From: JBBIQV01 sp964555285
GTDB lineage: Bacteria; Nitrospirota; Nitrospiria; Nitrospirales; Nitrospiraceae
Direction of reading: 5' to 3'
DNA length: 64,000 nt
Assembly (NCBI GenBank): GCA_964555285.1
Contig: CAZKRM010000005.1
Location: 74,462 to 138,461 of the forward strand
Below, piece by piece: positions 8,847-16,841 of the stretch; the stretch's first letter is position 1, and every line of letters starts with the position of its first letter. The position numbers and the translations under genes were made by a program. Under the pieces are notes generated by a model that saw nothing but the letters and a program-made list of their open reading frames with translations, searched no databases and was not told the DNA's origin.

Positions 8847-9821
8847 CTACAAAAGGTCGGCCCGCTTCATCGTCTTTTTTTCGATGGTCCCCCGAAGCTT
8901 GACCAGCGCCGCCGTTTCAATTTGCCGGACCCGCTCCCGGGTGAGGCCCAACTCGCGGCCGATTTCCTCCAACGTCTTCGCCTCGTCCCCATCCAGCCCG
9001 AACCGCGAGATGATCACAATCCGTTCTTTCTCCGGCAAGGCGGAGACCCACTCCATCATTGCCCGGCGACGCATCACTCCTTCAGCCGCTTCTGCCGGTG
9101 AGATGCAGGCAGGATCTTCGATCACATCCCGCAGAAAGGTGTCCGACCTGTCGTTCATAGGGCTGTCGAGCGAACAGGTCGTCCGGACCAGCTGCTTGAG
9201 GTCGAGAACCTCTTCTTCCGTCGTCTTCATCCGTTGAGCGATTTCCTGCGCAGCCGGCTCTCGCCCGAGTTCGCGCACCAACTGTTCGACTTTACCGAGA
9301 TAACGGTTGAGCCGTTCGACCACGTGCACGGGAAGTCGAACGAGCTTGCCTTGATTGATGATCGCCCGCTCGATGTATTGCCGGATCCACCAGGACGCAT
9401 AGGTACTGAAGCGGAATCCCCGCTTGTAGTTGAACTTCTCGACCGCTTTGATCAGGCCCAGATTCCCTTCCTCCACGATGTCGGAAAAGGGGAATCCCCG
9501 GTTCATGTAACGCTTGCCGATGCTGATCACGAGGCGGAGATTGGACTCGATCATCTGCGCGCGCGCCTGTTCGTCACCGGCCATGACACGCTTGCCGAGT
9601 TGCTGCTCCTGTTTGAAGGTCAAGAGCGATGAACTCCGAACCTCCCGCAGATAGGTCTTCAGGGTGTCCAGGCCATCCGAGCGGTCCTCGCTCTTGGCGC
9701 GGCCGCGAGGCCCTGTACCCTGCGAGCCGGAAGACACGGCGACGTCCTCGTCCTCCTCGACGACCTCGGTGTCCCGTCCGTCGAGAGAGTCGGTCAACTC
9801 CTCATCCTCGTGTCCCAGCAT
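8847..9821 (-). CDS. RpoS-like group 2 sigma-70 factor
   Basis: 324 residues. An acidic N-terminus (about 1-50, with EEDEDV) replaces region 1.1. Region 1.2 is DTLKTYLREV, region 2 includes RLVISIGKRYMNRGFPFSDIVEEGNLGLIKAVEKF and the -10-binding FSTYASWWIRQ, then come region 3 and region 4 (LGLTRERVRQIE helix). The length matches RpoS/SigB-type alternative factors, not a full-length RpoD. The ATG at 9821 follows AGAGGAG; the longer in-frame N-terminus is rejected. It lies between acylphosphatase and apt genes on one strand. Confidence 0.9.
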   Translation of the reverse strand: MLGHEDEELTDSLDGRDTEVVEEDEDVAVSSGSQGTGPRGRAKSEDRSDGLDTLKTYLREVRSSSLLTFKQEQQLGKRVMAGDEQARAQMIESNLRLVISIGKRYMNRGFPFSDIVEEGNLGLIKAVEKFNYKRGFRFSTYASWWIRQYIERAIINQGKLVRLPVHVVERLNRYLGKVEQLVRELGREPAAQEIAQRMKTTEEEVLDLKQLVRTTCSLDSPMNDRSDTFLRDVIEDPACISPAEAAEGVMRRRAMMEWVSALPEKERIVIISRFGLDGDEAKTLEEIGRELGLTRERVRQIETAALVKLRGTIEKKTMKRADLL

Positions 9822-9847
9822 GCACTCCTCTTGCGGCCGCGTTCCGT

Positions 9848-10144
9848 TTAGTACCACACGTGGAAATCGCAGTACGTGCCGGATGCCTCGCTCCACCGCA
9901 CGTCGACCCGCGCCACCTGCGCCCGCGACGGTCCGATGTTCAACTCACCGATCAAGGTCTCGATGACCGACCGGCGGCCTTCCACTTCGATCTCGACCCG
10001 TCCATCGTCCAAGTTCCGCACTCCCCCGCTCAGTCGTTTACGAACCGCCGCCTGCACAGTGAAGGCGCGATAGCCGACGCCTTGGACCAGCCCACTCGCC
10101 ACAATCGTCGCGCGAACCGGACGTTCGTCAGGTGCGTCGTCCAT
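9848..10144 (-). CDS. acyP: Acylphosphatase
   Basis: 98 residues. It hydrolyses the carboxyl-phosphate bond of acyl phosphates. The signature VQGVGYRAFT (catalytic Arg about residue 23) and the second motif GGVRNLDDGRVEIEVEG (catalytic Asn) are both present. It ends 26 nt before the sigma-factor start and is the first gene of the acyP-sigma-apt run. Confidence 0.93.
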   Translation of the reverse strand: MDDAPDERPVRATIVASGLVQGVGYRAFTVQAAVRKRLSGGVRNLDDGRVEIEVEGRRSVIETLIGELNIGPSRAQVARVDVRWSEASGTYCDFHVWY

Positions 10145-10353
10145 GTTTCACGGTCCAACGGCAGCCGCAGCGAAGCGGCAGCACGGTCTGCCTCGCACGA
10201 ATTGGATGTTCTCACACATGATCCGATGCGTCACGCGATTTGAGAATATATGCCCGTTGGTTTTGCGTTTTTGCACGTGCGTGTGCGGTGAGGTCTCAAA
10301 GAGAAGTGGGAACGGAGGCAGCGAATTCGAGAAACAACACTGGAGGGGTGTAT

Positions 10354-10489
<136 letters not shown>

Positions 10490-10525
10490 ACTCTGTATGT
10501 GGAGAATGACGGTAGGGCCAGTGTC

Positions 10526-11629
10526 TTACAAGACGGGGGTGAAACGCAACCCGTGTGCGTCAGCTACCCCTTTACAGGTCACCTTCCCATCGAGCAGATT
10601 CACACCCCTGGCCAAACCGGGGTCCGATTGGATCGCCCGCTCGACTCCCTCGGTGGCCAGGCGGACTATAAAGGGGAGTGTCGCGTTGGTCAAGGCCAAA
10701 GTCGAGGTGCGCGGCACGATTCCGGGCATGTTGGCCACGCAATAATGCACCACACCATCCACGACGTAGGTCGGGTCCGAGTGCGTGGTGGGACGCGTCG
10801 TTTCGAAGCAGCCTCCCTGATCGACGGACACGTCGACGACGACCGCTCCCGGTTTCATGCGCGATAGCACCGCCCGAGGAACGAGCTTCGGCGCCCGCGC
10901 TCCCGGCACCAATACGGCCCCGATCACCAGATCGGCCTCCACCACCGCGTCCTCGACGGCCTGCGAGGACGCCGCGCGGGTCACAATCCTTCCACCATAC
11001 AGATCGTCGAGATGCCGGAGACGCTCAACGTCAAGATTGATGACCGTCACCTGAGCCCCCATACCCACCGCAATTCTGGTCGCAGAGCTTCCCACCACGC
11101 CGGCCCCCAGGATGACGACCTTGGCCGGCTCCACGCCGGGCACCCCGGCGAGCAGCACGCCTCGCCCTCCCTGCGTGCGCTCCAAGTAATGCGCTCCGAT
11201 CTGGACCGACATGCGTCCCGCGATCTCGCTCATAGGCTTGAGCATCGGGAGGCTCCCGTCCTTGGCTTCCGTCGTTTCATAGGCAATCGCCGTCACGCGA
11301 CTCTCGTTCAGGACTTTCGTCAGTTCAGGCAGAGAGGCCAGATGGAGATAGGTAAAGAGTATCTGGCCGGAACGGAACAGCCGGCATTCTGAGAGCTGCG
11401 GCTCTTTCACCTTGACGATCAGCCCGGCCTTCTGAAACACTTCATCTTTGGACTTCGCGATCTCCGCACCGGCTTTCCGATAGTCGTCATCGGCAAACCC
11501 GCTGCCGACCCCCGCAGACGGCTCCACCACAACCGTATGGCCTGCCAGGCGAAGCGTCTGGGCGCCGTCCGGCGTCAGACTGATTCGGTATTCATGATCT
11601 TTGATCTCTTTAGGAACGCCGATGATCAT
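10526..11629 (-). CDS. ald: Alanine dehydrogenase
   Basis: 367 residues, full length. It interconverts L-alanine and pyruvate plus ammonium with NAD(H). The N-terminal catalytic domain starts MIIGVPKEIKDHEYRISLTP and contains the K in VKVKEPQ and the H in YLHLAS. The Rossmann motif VILGAGVVGSSATRIA lies near residues 171-186. The C-terminal pattern NMPGIVPRTSTLALTNATLP is typical. The gene is divergent from the Zn-ribbon gene at 11813. Confidence 0.96.
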   Translation of the reverse strand: MIIGVPKEIKDHEYRISLTPDGAQTLRLAGHTVVVEPSAGVGSGFADDDYRKAGAEIAKSKDEVFQKAGLIVKVKEPQLSECRLFRSGQILFTYLHLASLPELTKVLNESRVTAIAYETTEAKDGSLPMLKPMSEIAGRMSVQIGAHYLERTQGGRGVLLAGVPGVEPAKVVILGAGVVGSSATRIAVGMGAQVTVINLDVERLRHLDDLYGGRIVTRAASSQAVEDAVVEADLVIGAVLVPGARAPKLVPRAVLSRMKPGAVVVDVSVDQGGCFETTRPTTHSDPTYVVDGVVHYCVANMPGIVPRTSTLALTNATLPFIVRLATEGVERAIQSDPGLARGVNLLDGKVTCKGVADAHGLRFTPVL

Positions 11630-11812
11630 GTCTCCCCCTCCCCACCTTTCAACGGCCTCGACATGTACGGAGATACTTCATACATTATCATATGCACATC
11701 GGCCGGGAGAGTTCTCTCTTCTATGTATGCGCGATGCCGGTGGACACCCTCTCGAACGCTAGTGTAAGATGCCTCTTCGCTTTCGGCTAGAGGCTGCCGG
11801 AGGAAAGACCGG

Positions 11813-12196
11813 ATGGACAATGCTGCTGGAGTCTGTCACGCCTGCGGGGCAACGGGCAAGGCATTGATGAAATTGTCATTGGGGAAGGACTTTTTCGGGC
11901 GGGCATACGATCGTCTCTCGCCGTCATCCGATCAGAGTCCGAAGTGGTATTGTGAGTCCTGTTCGCTCCTGAAAAATCTCCAGCGGGACTTCAGGGATAT
12001 CAAAGCGGAGCATGAGAAACTGGACATGGGGCAGGCTTCAAACCTCTCCGCGGCTGAAGATCGCCAGCGCGCACAGTTGCGCCTGCGGGAAATCGCAACG
12101 ATCCTCGACGGCATGCAGGCTCCCTCTCCTCTGCTCGACGCAGCGGATGTCAAAAATCTGATACACCGCTTCCAGGCGACGACCCTGCGCGCCTGA
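11813..12196 (+). CDS. Four-cysteine putative zinc-ribbon protein
   Basis: 127 residues, function not recognised. Two CxxC pairs (C8/C11 and C47/C50) could bind one metal ion. The rest is predicted mostly helical and charged (residues 55-105). It is 16 nt upstream of the [2Fe-2S] ferredoxin gene on the same strand and likely co-transcribed, so a role with that redox pair is possible but unproven. Confidence 0.7.
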   Translation: MDNAAGVCHACGATGKALMKLSLGKDFFGRAYDRLSPSSDQSPKWYCESCSLLKNLQRDFRDIKAEHEKLDMGQASNLSAAEDRQRAQLRLREIATILDGMQAPSPLLDAADVKNLIHRFQATTLRA

Positions 12197-12211
12197 CCGG
12201 ATCAAGGTGAC

Positions 12212-12580
12212 ATGGTGCCTCCGTTCCAGCGGCACATCTTCGTCTGCATCAATCAACGGCCCAAAGATGATCCGCGCGGCTGCTGCGCCGACCGGGGATC
12301 GGAACGGCTCCACGCCCATTTCAAGAGCGAAACGAAACGGCTCAATCTGAAGGGGCTCGTGCGCGCGAACAAGGCGGGCTGTCTCGACCACTGTTCGATG
12401 GGCCCGAGCGTCGTCATCTACCCGGAAGGAGTCTGGTATTGGGTCGGAACCGAAGCCGATGTGACCGAGATTATGGAGCAGCACGTCCTCAAGGGCGAGA
12501 TCGTCACCCGGCTGCTCATGCCGGACCATCCGGTGCCCGCCAAGCTTGAACCGCTTGAAAATGTGAAGCGCACCTCATAA
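12212..12580 (+). CDS. Thioredoxin-like [2Fe-2S] ferredoxin
   Basis: 122 residues. This fold family (Shethna-type/NuoE-like) coordinates a [2Fe-2S] cluster with four cysteines. Here C12 lies in FVCINQRP, C24 and C25 in RGCC, and C57 and C61 in GCLDHCSMGP. The GPSVVIYPEGVWYWVG strand is characteristic. It probably serves as a soluble electron carrier. It sits between the Zn-ribbon gene and a second ferredoxin on the same strand. Confidence 0.9.
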   Translation: MVPPFQRHIFVCINQRPKDDPRGCCADRGSERLHAHFKSETKRLNLKGLVRANKAGCLDHCSMGPSVVIYPEGVWYWVGTEADVTEIMEQHVLKGEIVTRLLMPDHPVPAKLEPLENVKRTS

Positions 12581-12680
12581 AGCGTATCTCGTCACAGAAA
12601 TTCTGATGCTTCACGCTTCACAAACGACGGCAGATTCCAGAATTGCATGACCGGGTGAAGGCGCTCGTCAAGGAGTGGAA

Positions 12681-12983
12681 GTGAGCAGCATCCCGAAAAA
12701 GAACATGTTCGAGATCTTCTCGCAAGGTCTCTTCGAAGGAGTCAAACCCATGATGCTCGTCCGAGACCATCTCGTCCGCCATCCGGACCGCTGCACCCAC
12801 CAAGCCATCTGCGTGCCCATCTGCCCAACAGGAGCCTGGCTCTCGACGCCGCCCTACAAATTCGATGCGTCCCGCTGCCTGGAGAGTTGTCGCCTCTGCC
12901 TCGACGCCTGCCCGTCGCAAGCGATCTATGGGGTCTTCAAGAAGGGGGAGAAGTTGCTGGAGCCGCAGAAGAAGTCGGGGTAG
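12681..12983 (+). CDS. Two-cluster ferredoxin with atypical ligands
   Basis: 100 residues. Two ferredoxin motifs are visible and neither is standard. The first is C38-x2-Q41-x2-C44-x3-C48-P, so the second cysteine is a glutamine, as expected for a [3Fe-4S] site. The second is C66-x3-C70-x2-C73-x3-C77-P, one residue longer than the usual C-x2-C. A seven-iron type ferredoxin is therefore likely. The start is the GTG at 12681, 5 nt after AGGAG; an earlier GTG at 12675 overlaps that ribosome site. A CTTCACG repeat lies just upstream at 12609-12622. Confidence 0.8.
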   Translation: MSSIPKKNMFEIFSQGLFEGVKPMMLVRDHLVRHPDRCTHQAICVPICPTGAWLSTPPYKFDASRCLESCRLCLDACPSQAIYGVFKKGEKLLEPQKKSG

Positions 12984-13029
12984 CCTGGTTGATCTCCTGT
13001 GCTCGCAGAGCCCCCACGATAAAAGGAGT

Positions 13030-13125
13030 GGAATGACACCCGTGCTGATCCCTTGCTTCCGGAACGCGCACGATCAGAATGTGCTCGTTCGACGGCCGCA
13101 GTGGGACCAACACGGGTGTCATTCC
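13030..13125. repeat. Palindromic element with 15-bp perfect terminal inverted repeats
   Basis: GGAATGACACCCGTG (13030-13044) is exactly inverted at 13111-13125. The match continues with two mismatches to about 22 bp. An inner pair CTGATC/GATCAG (around 13045-13078) adds a nested stem. The 96-bp unit lies in the gap between the ferredoxin gene and the DUF2442 gene and encodes nothing. It looks like a REP/MITE-type element or a long RNA hairpin. No clear target duplication is seen. Confidence 0.6.
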
Positions 13126-13226
13126 CAAAGAGGAAAAGTAAGCGAGCTTGGAAGGTCAATTAGATAGATGACGGTCGCTCGATGCGCGCAGTTGGGGACC
13201 AACCAGGCCACCCCTTGAGAGATAAT

Positions 13227-13523
13227 ATGAAACATCCGATTTATCAGGTTCGAGCCGTTGAGGTAGTCGGACCCTACACCCTGCGCATCCGATTCACCGA
13301 TAACGCGGAACAGGTCATTAATTTCAGGCCAGTCCTCGCTGGGGAACTATATGGCCCGCTCCTCGACCCACACATGTTCAATCGGGTTTCAATCGACCCA
13401 GAAGTACAGACGCTCGTGTGGCCAAATGGAGCGGACTTTGATCCCGCCACATTGCACGATTGGCCCATCTACAAAGACGCCTTCGCCGCCCGCGCCAGAA
13501 AGTGGGAGCGCGTTTCTGCGTAG
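13227..13523 (+). CDS. DUF2442-domain protein
   Basis: 98 residues covering the whole DUF2442 fold: RAVEVVGPYTLRIRFTDN, then INFRPVLAGELYGPLLDP and VSIDPEVQTLVWPNGADFDPATLHDW. Family members are often the antitoxin-like partner of a DUF4160 protein. No DUF4160 gene is adjacent, so it appears to be an orphan. The ATG at 13227 (MKHPIYQV) is chosen over the longer frame from 13182 because the domain begins there. It marks the left edge of the toxin-antitoxin island. Confidence 0.85.
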   Translation: MKHPIYQVRAVEVVGPYTLRIRFTDNAEQVINFRPVLAGELYGPLLDPHMFNRVSIDPEVQTLVWPNGADFDPATLHDWPIYKDAFAARARKWERVSA

Positions 13524-13578
13524 TTGGCTACCTCTCACTCATTGAGCAACTCAAGTCTTTTTCATCACTTCAGCAGCT

Positions 13579-13720
13579 GACTCACACGGTCTGCTTTCTC
13601 AAGCGCCCCCGGTAGGCAGGCCGACGTAGCCGCAGGCGAAGCTGCCGGTTGTGAGCAGCATCATCGACAGACTGTCTTGCGAGGAATCTCGGTTTTGAGG
13701 CCAGGATTCAGCAGGTCCGG
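13579..13720 (-). pseudogene. Decayed 3' end of a squalene/phytoene synthase gene
   Basis: On the minus strand this stretch encodes PDLLNPGLKTEIPRKTV and, after a frameshift, ACGYVG followed by a stop. The intact squalene synthase at 17146-18189 ends PDLLNPAVKVKIPRSKV...GACGYVGT. At DNA level GACTCACACG.TCTGCTT and GACGTAGCCGCAGGCG are shared with 17143-17200. Only the last 45 codons or so remain. It is either a diverged partial duplicate of that gene or the tail of a lost paralogue. Confidence 0.75.
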
Positions 13721-13796
13721 TATAGATGATGCGCAACCCACCGCGCTTGCCGCTTCCCGGCAGTGCCCACCGGAGCTTGCGAATGCCCCCTTTCCT

Positions 13797-14939
13797 TCAC
13801 GAACCCGTGGAGCCCCCAAGTTCGGAGGGCGTGCAGATGCGCACCTCCATACGTCCGAACTGCCGCACATAGGCCGGATCGCCGGAAGGCGTCACCAGAT
13901 AGTTCCGCCCGCTGGGATAGGCCTGACGAAAAACCTCCAAGGCGGACGGCTCGAACGACCCGGGATCCCACTTGCATTCGATAGCATCCACTTCGTCGCG
14001 CCGACGGCTGAGCACGAAATCGACCTCGCGGCCGGCCTTGTCGCGCCAGTAGCGCACCGGCAGGTCCGGCAGATGCGCTTGCAGATACTCCAACACCAGA
14101 TGTTCCCATAGGAGACCGAAATCCTCGGAACGCAATGGGTCCCAGCCGCGCGCGAAACTCACGAAGCCCGTGTCGAAGGCATACACCTTGGGCTGTTTCA
14201 CCAGTTCGTGCCGCCCGCCGCCGTGGAACGGCCGCACCAGCGTGACCGCGTGGGTGATTTCCAGAGCGCGCAGATGGCTCTCCACCGTGGGCCGCGTGAT
14301 GCCGAGCGCCGAGGCCGTCTTGGCGCCCTCGCATTGCCCGCCGCTCTGCCGCAGCAGATATTCCAGCAGCGCGTTGAACCGGTTGATATCCCGAAACCCG
14401 AAGAGCCGCTGGATGTCGCGCGCGAAAAACGAATCCATCCACTCGCGATAGAACGCGGGCAGTTTCGACGTCGCCAGCAGCGCAGGCGGCAGGCCGCCAT
14501 GAAACAACCGCCGCGGCAGCGTCGCACCGAACGCAGGCAGTTCGTCCCAGGTCACCGGCGTCAGATGCACCAGGCGCTTACGGCCGGTCAGGGCGTCGCG
14601 GAACTTCTTGCTGGCCGCCAGCGTGGAGGAGCCGGTGGCGAGAATCTTCAGCTTTGGAAACCCATCCGCGCCGATTTTCAGCACGCGAGCGGGATCGCGC
14701 AGTTGGTGCACCTCGTCGAAGACCACCACAGGCTTGGCGCAGCCCCGGAAAAAGACCTGGGGATCGCGCACCATGTCCTCGACGGTGGGGAGATCGCAGT
14801 TGACGTAGAGCAGGCGCTCCGCGCCCAGGCTCTCCGCGAGGGTTGTCTTGCCGCTCCGGCGGACCCCGCACAGCCAGGCGATGGGCGCGTCGCGCCACGC
14901 CGCTTCAATCCGTGTGAGCCAGAAGGGTCTTGCGATCAT
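13797..14939 (-). CDS. DUF4143-type AAA ATPase
   Basis: 380 residues. Walker A is GVRRSGKTTLAE (about residues 25-36), Walker B VVVFDEVHQLRDP (about 72-84) and sensor ILATGSSTL. A winged-helix-like segment (TASALGITRPTVESHLRALE) follows, then the DUF4143 C-terminal nuclease-like region with EVDFVLSRR and IECKW near 300-330. Members are common in archaea and bacteria and are often near mobile or toxin genes; the biochemical role is unknown. The promoter directly upstream suggests a leaderless transcript. Confidence 0.88.
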   Translation of the reverse strand: MIARPFWLTRIEAAWRDAPIAWLCGVRRSGKTTLAESLGAERLLYVNCDLPTVEDMVRDPQVFFRGCAKPVVVFDEVHQLRDPARVLKIGADGFPKLKILATGSSTLAASKKFRDALTGRKRLVHLTPVTWDELPAFGATLPRRLFHGGLPPALLATSKLPAFYREWMDSFFARDIQRLFGFRDINRFNALLEYLLRQSGGQCEGAKTASALGITRPTVESHLRALEITHAVTLVRPFHGGGRHELVKQPKVYAFDTGFVSFARGWDPLRSEDFGLLWEHLVLEYLQAHLPDLPVRYWRDKAGREVDFVLSRRRDEVDAIECKWDPGSFEPSALEVFRQAYPSGRNYLVTPSGDPAYVRQFGRMEVRICTPSELGGSTGS

Positions 14940-14947
14940 GCCGGCGA

Positions 14948-14976
14948 ACTATATTCGAGGAGCTACCAAATGTAAA
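14948..14976 (-). promoter_or_regulatory. Promoter of the DUF4143 ATPase gene with flanking operator
   Basis: On the minus strand TTTACA (14976-14971), a 17-bp spacer and TATAGT (14953-14948) make a near-consensus sigma-70 promoter. Only 8 bases separate the -10 box from the ATG at 14939, so transcription would start at or next to the start codon. The inverted repeat GCTACCA/TGGTAGC (14962-14968 and 14980-14986) straddles the -35 box and looks like a repressor site. Confidence 0.65.
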
Positions 14977-15104
14977 GTATGGTAGCGCAAAGCCGGCTAC
15001 TTGCCCCCCCCTTCTTCTGGGGCGCGTTCAGATTGGTGGGGGAGCCGTGAGAGGGACGGGTTCCAGCTGGACATGAGACAAGCAGATCGCGCAGAGCCCT
15101 TTTT

Positions 15105-15497
15105 CTACTTCGACCTTGAAAGCTTCTTCAGGAGATCGACCACATCTTTGTGTTGCTTGCTACTTCGAAGAGCCGCAAGATCAGACGCCGTTTGGTGCGC
15201 TTCGTTCTCGGCGTTCACCATTGCGCCTTTCTCGACTGGCAGTTCCACCAATTCAGCGTTTCCGAACCATGCCGCAAAATGGAGCGGTGTCCAACCGCCC
15301 TTTCCTTTGGCATTAACATCCGCTCCCTTTTGCAAGAGAAGTTCTACAGTCTCGGCTTTCCCGCTAATGACGACCAGGTGGAGGGACGTTGCTTCCACAT
15401 CAGTCTTTGCATTGACGTCCAAACCTCGATCGAGCAGCAATTTGACACGAGCAAGATCTCCGCTTTTCACCACATCAAACAATGAACCAGTGATCAC
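15105..15497 (-). CDS. Ankyrin-repeat protein
   Basis: About 130 residues with three to four ankyrin repeats: LFDVVKSGDLARVKLLLDRGLDVNAK, then a unit ending GADVNAKGKG, GWTPLHFAAWFGNAELVEL, and a final degenerate unit ending in lysines. Such proteins bind other proteins; no enzymatic domain is present. The likely start is a GTG at 15497 that overlaps the 3' end of the hepT frame by 23 nt, next to a run of seven G. Translation may be coupled to hepT, or the two may once have been fused. Confidence 0.75.
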   Translation of the reverse strand: MITGSLFDVVKSGDLARVKLLLDRGLDVNAKTDVEATSLHLVVISGKAETVELLLQKGADVNAKGKGGWTPLHFAAWFGNAELVELPVEKGAMVNAENEAHQTASDLAALRSSKQHKDVVDLLKKLSRSK

Positions 15498-15942
15498 CCC
15501 CCCATTTTTGCGGCAATTTCTCAACGAAGCGCTGAATGTGGTCCAAGCACATGGGAATCCGGCGGACCGCGACAGGCAACGCCTCGTACACTCGCTCACG
15601 ATCGATGTCGTCGTATTCGTGCACGATCCTGTTGCGGAGCCCGGCAGCCATCGCCATCTCCTTGGCAAGATCGGCTTTCATGACGCCAAGTGTGCCAAGA
15701 AGAACGAAGGATTCGTGTTAGTCTTTGGGCGGCGCATGGCCTGACTCGGTGACCAGATGAAAATTGACGTCGATCATGCGGCCGATGGCCCGTTCGAGAT
15801 ACCGCTCGGCCAGGGCTTCGTTGATGGAGTCCCCCAGATACTGCTCGCGAGACAGGTGAGACAACTGGGTCATCGCAGCCAGATCCTCAAGAATAAGGCT
15901 CATCTTTCTGGTGATGAGCGGGCAATCAATCATACGTGTCAA
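15475..15942 (-). pseudogene. hepT: HepT-type HEPN toxin (DUF86) interrupted by an in-frame stop
   Basis: The reading frame covers a whole HepT protein. The N-terminal half ends GHAPPKD, then a TAA (15718-15720), then the same frame continues HESFVLLGTLG and the HEPN signature GLRNRIVHEYDDID. Family members usually have a tyrosine at or near the stop position, so one base change (TAC or TAT to TAA) explains it. The start overlaps the mntA stop by 4 nt (ATGA). HEPN proteins are RNases or AMPylation targets in the MntA/HepT toxin-antitoxin system. Restart at ATG 15681 could still make a C-terminal fragment with the RxxxxH motif. Confidence 0.82.
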
Positions 15943-16361
15943 GGCTTCGCCGCCAGTCCCGCCAGTCGCCTGGCAACATACTGTCGTTCCAGCTCCAAGT
16001 ACGGCTGAAAATCTTGGTACGCTTTGAACGCGTAGAGACGCAGGCGGGCGAGGTCTTGGGGCGCGCCGAACAGCACGCGGCAGGACTCAACGATTTTCTT
16101 CAGGAAGAGCGGGTCCGCCCGGTTGAGGATCGCCAGATCGACCTCGCGTCCAGGGAACTGCGTCTGCAATGCCTCTTGCATCTCCAGGACAGTCTGCAAC
16201 GACACGTCCGCACTATCAAGCTTCACAGCCAGATCGAGATCGCTACGATCATGGGTCGTTCCCGTCACGGTGGACCCGAACTGGAGGATCAAGCGAATCC
16301 TGAAGCGCTGGGCGAGCTCTCTCAGCCCCGGCACGGATTCCGTGATACGTTCCTCGCTCAT
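15939..16361 (-). CDS. mntA: MntA-type nucleotidyltransferase antitoxin
   Basis: 140 residues. The minimal nucleotidyltransferase core is present: GSTVTGTTHDRSDLDLAV (about residues 30-47, GS then DxD), and a third carboxylate is likely in REVDLAIL. In this family the protein neutralises the HEPN toxin HepT by adding AMP to a tyrosine. Here the adjacent hepT carries a premature stop, so the antitoxin may have no intact partner. The genes overlap by 4 nt. Confidence 0.9.
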   Translation of the reverse strand: MSEERITESVPGLRELAQRFRIRLILQFGSTVTGTTHDRSDLDLAVKLDSADVSLQTVLEMQEALQTQFPGREVDLAILNRADPLFLKKIVESCRVLFGAPQDLARLRLYAFKAYQDFQPYLELERQYVARRLAGLAAKP

Positions 16362-16442
16362 CCGCCCGCTCCGAGGGTTTTCATCCAGGCCGTAGCCTAG
16401 CCGAGAACTGCTTCAATTGTCCATGCGGCTCTCTGAACCTCC

Positions 16443-16841
16443 TCAGGTCCAGTTCTCAACCCGCAAACCAGGCACGCGGGCGAACTCTCGCACGTTGTTC
16501 GTCACGAGTTTTACTCCCACGCTCAGTGCGTGGGCTGCAATCAAGAGATCCATGGAACCAATGGGATTACCACGTTGTTCCAGGATTGCCCGTACCCGCC
16601 CATACGCAAGGGTCGCAGGCCGGTCGAAATCTGCTACTTCCAGTGGCGCAATGAACTGATCAAGAGCGGTGCGATTCTTGACGGGATGACGGCTCTTGCT
16701 GGCTCCGTATTCCAACTCCGCCAATGTGACGACAGAAATTCCAACCTCTCCAACTGGAAATTCCGCGAACCGATCGAGTACGGACTGTGGCTGCTTCTTG
16801 ATGAGGTAAATGCAAATGTTTGCGTCCAGCATGGCCTTCAT
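16443..16841 (-). CDS. vapC: VapC-family PIN-domain ribonuclease toxin
   Basis: 132 residues. The PIN-domain acidic residues are visible: D6 in MLDANICIYL, E42 in LAELEYG, D97 in GSMDLLIAAHA and the final D/N area in LVTNNVREF. VapC toxins cleave tRNA or rRNA. Its ATG overlaps the stop of the upstream antitoxin by 4 nt, the standard vapBC order. Confidence 0.95.
   Translation of the reverse strand: MKAMLDANICIYLIKKQPQSVLDRFAEFPVGEVGISVVTLAELEYGASKSRHPVKNRTALDQFIAPLEVADFDRPATLAYGRVRAILEQRGNPIGSMDLLIAAHALSVGVKLVTNNVREFARVPGLRVENWT

Noticed and set aside
13708..14442. 244-codon minus-strand frame overlapping the DUF4143 ATPase
   Set aside because: It is in another frame of the ATPase gene, and the Walker motifs and DUF4143 core are in the 13797-14939 frame.
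15001..15744. 247-codon plus-strand frame opposite ankyrin and hepT
   Set aside because: The minus strand has clear ankyrin repeats and the HEPN motif; the plus frame shows nothing.
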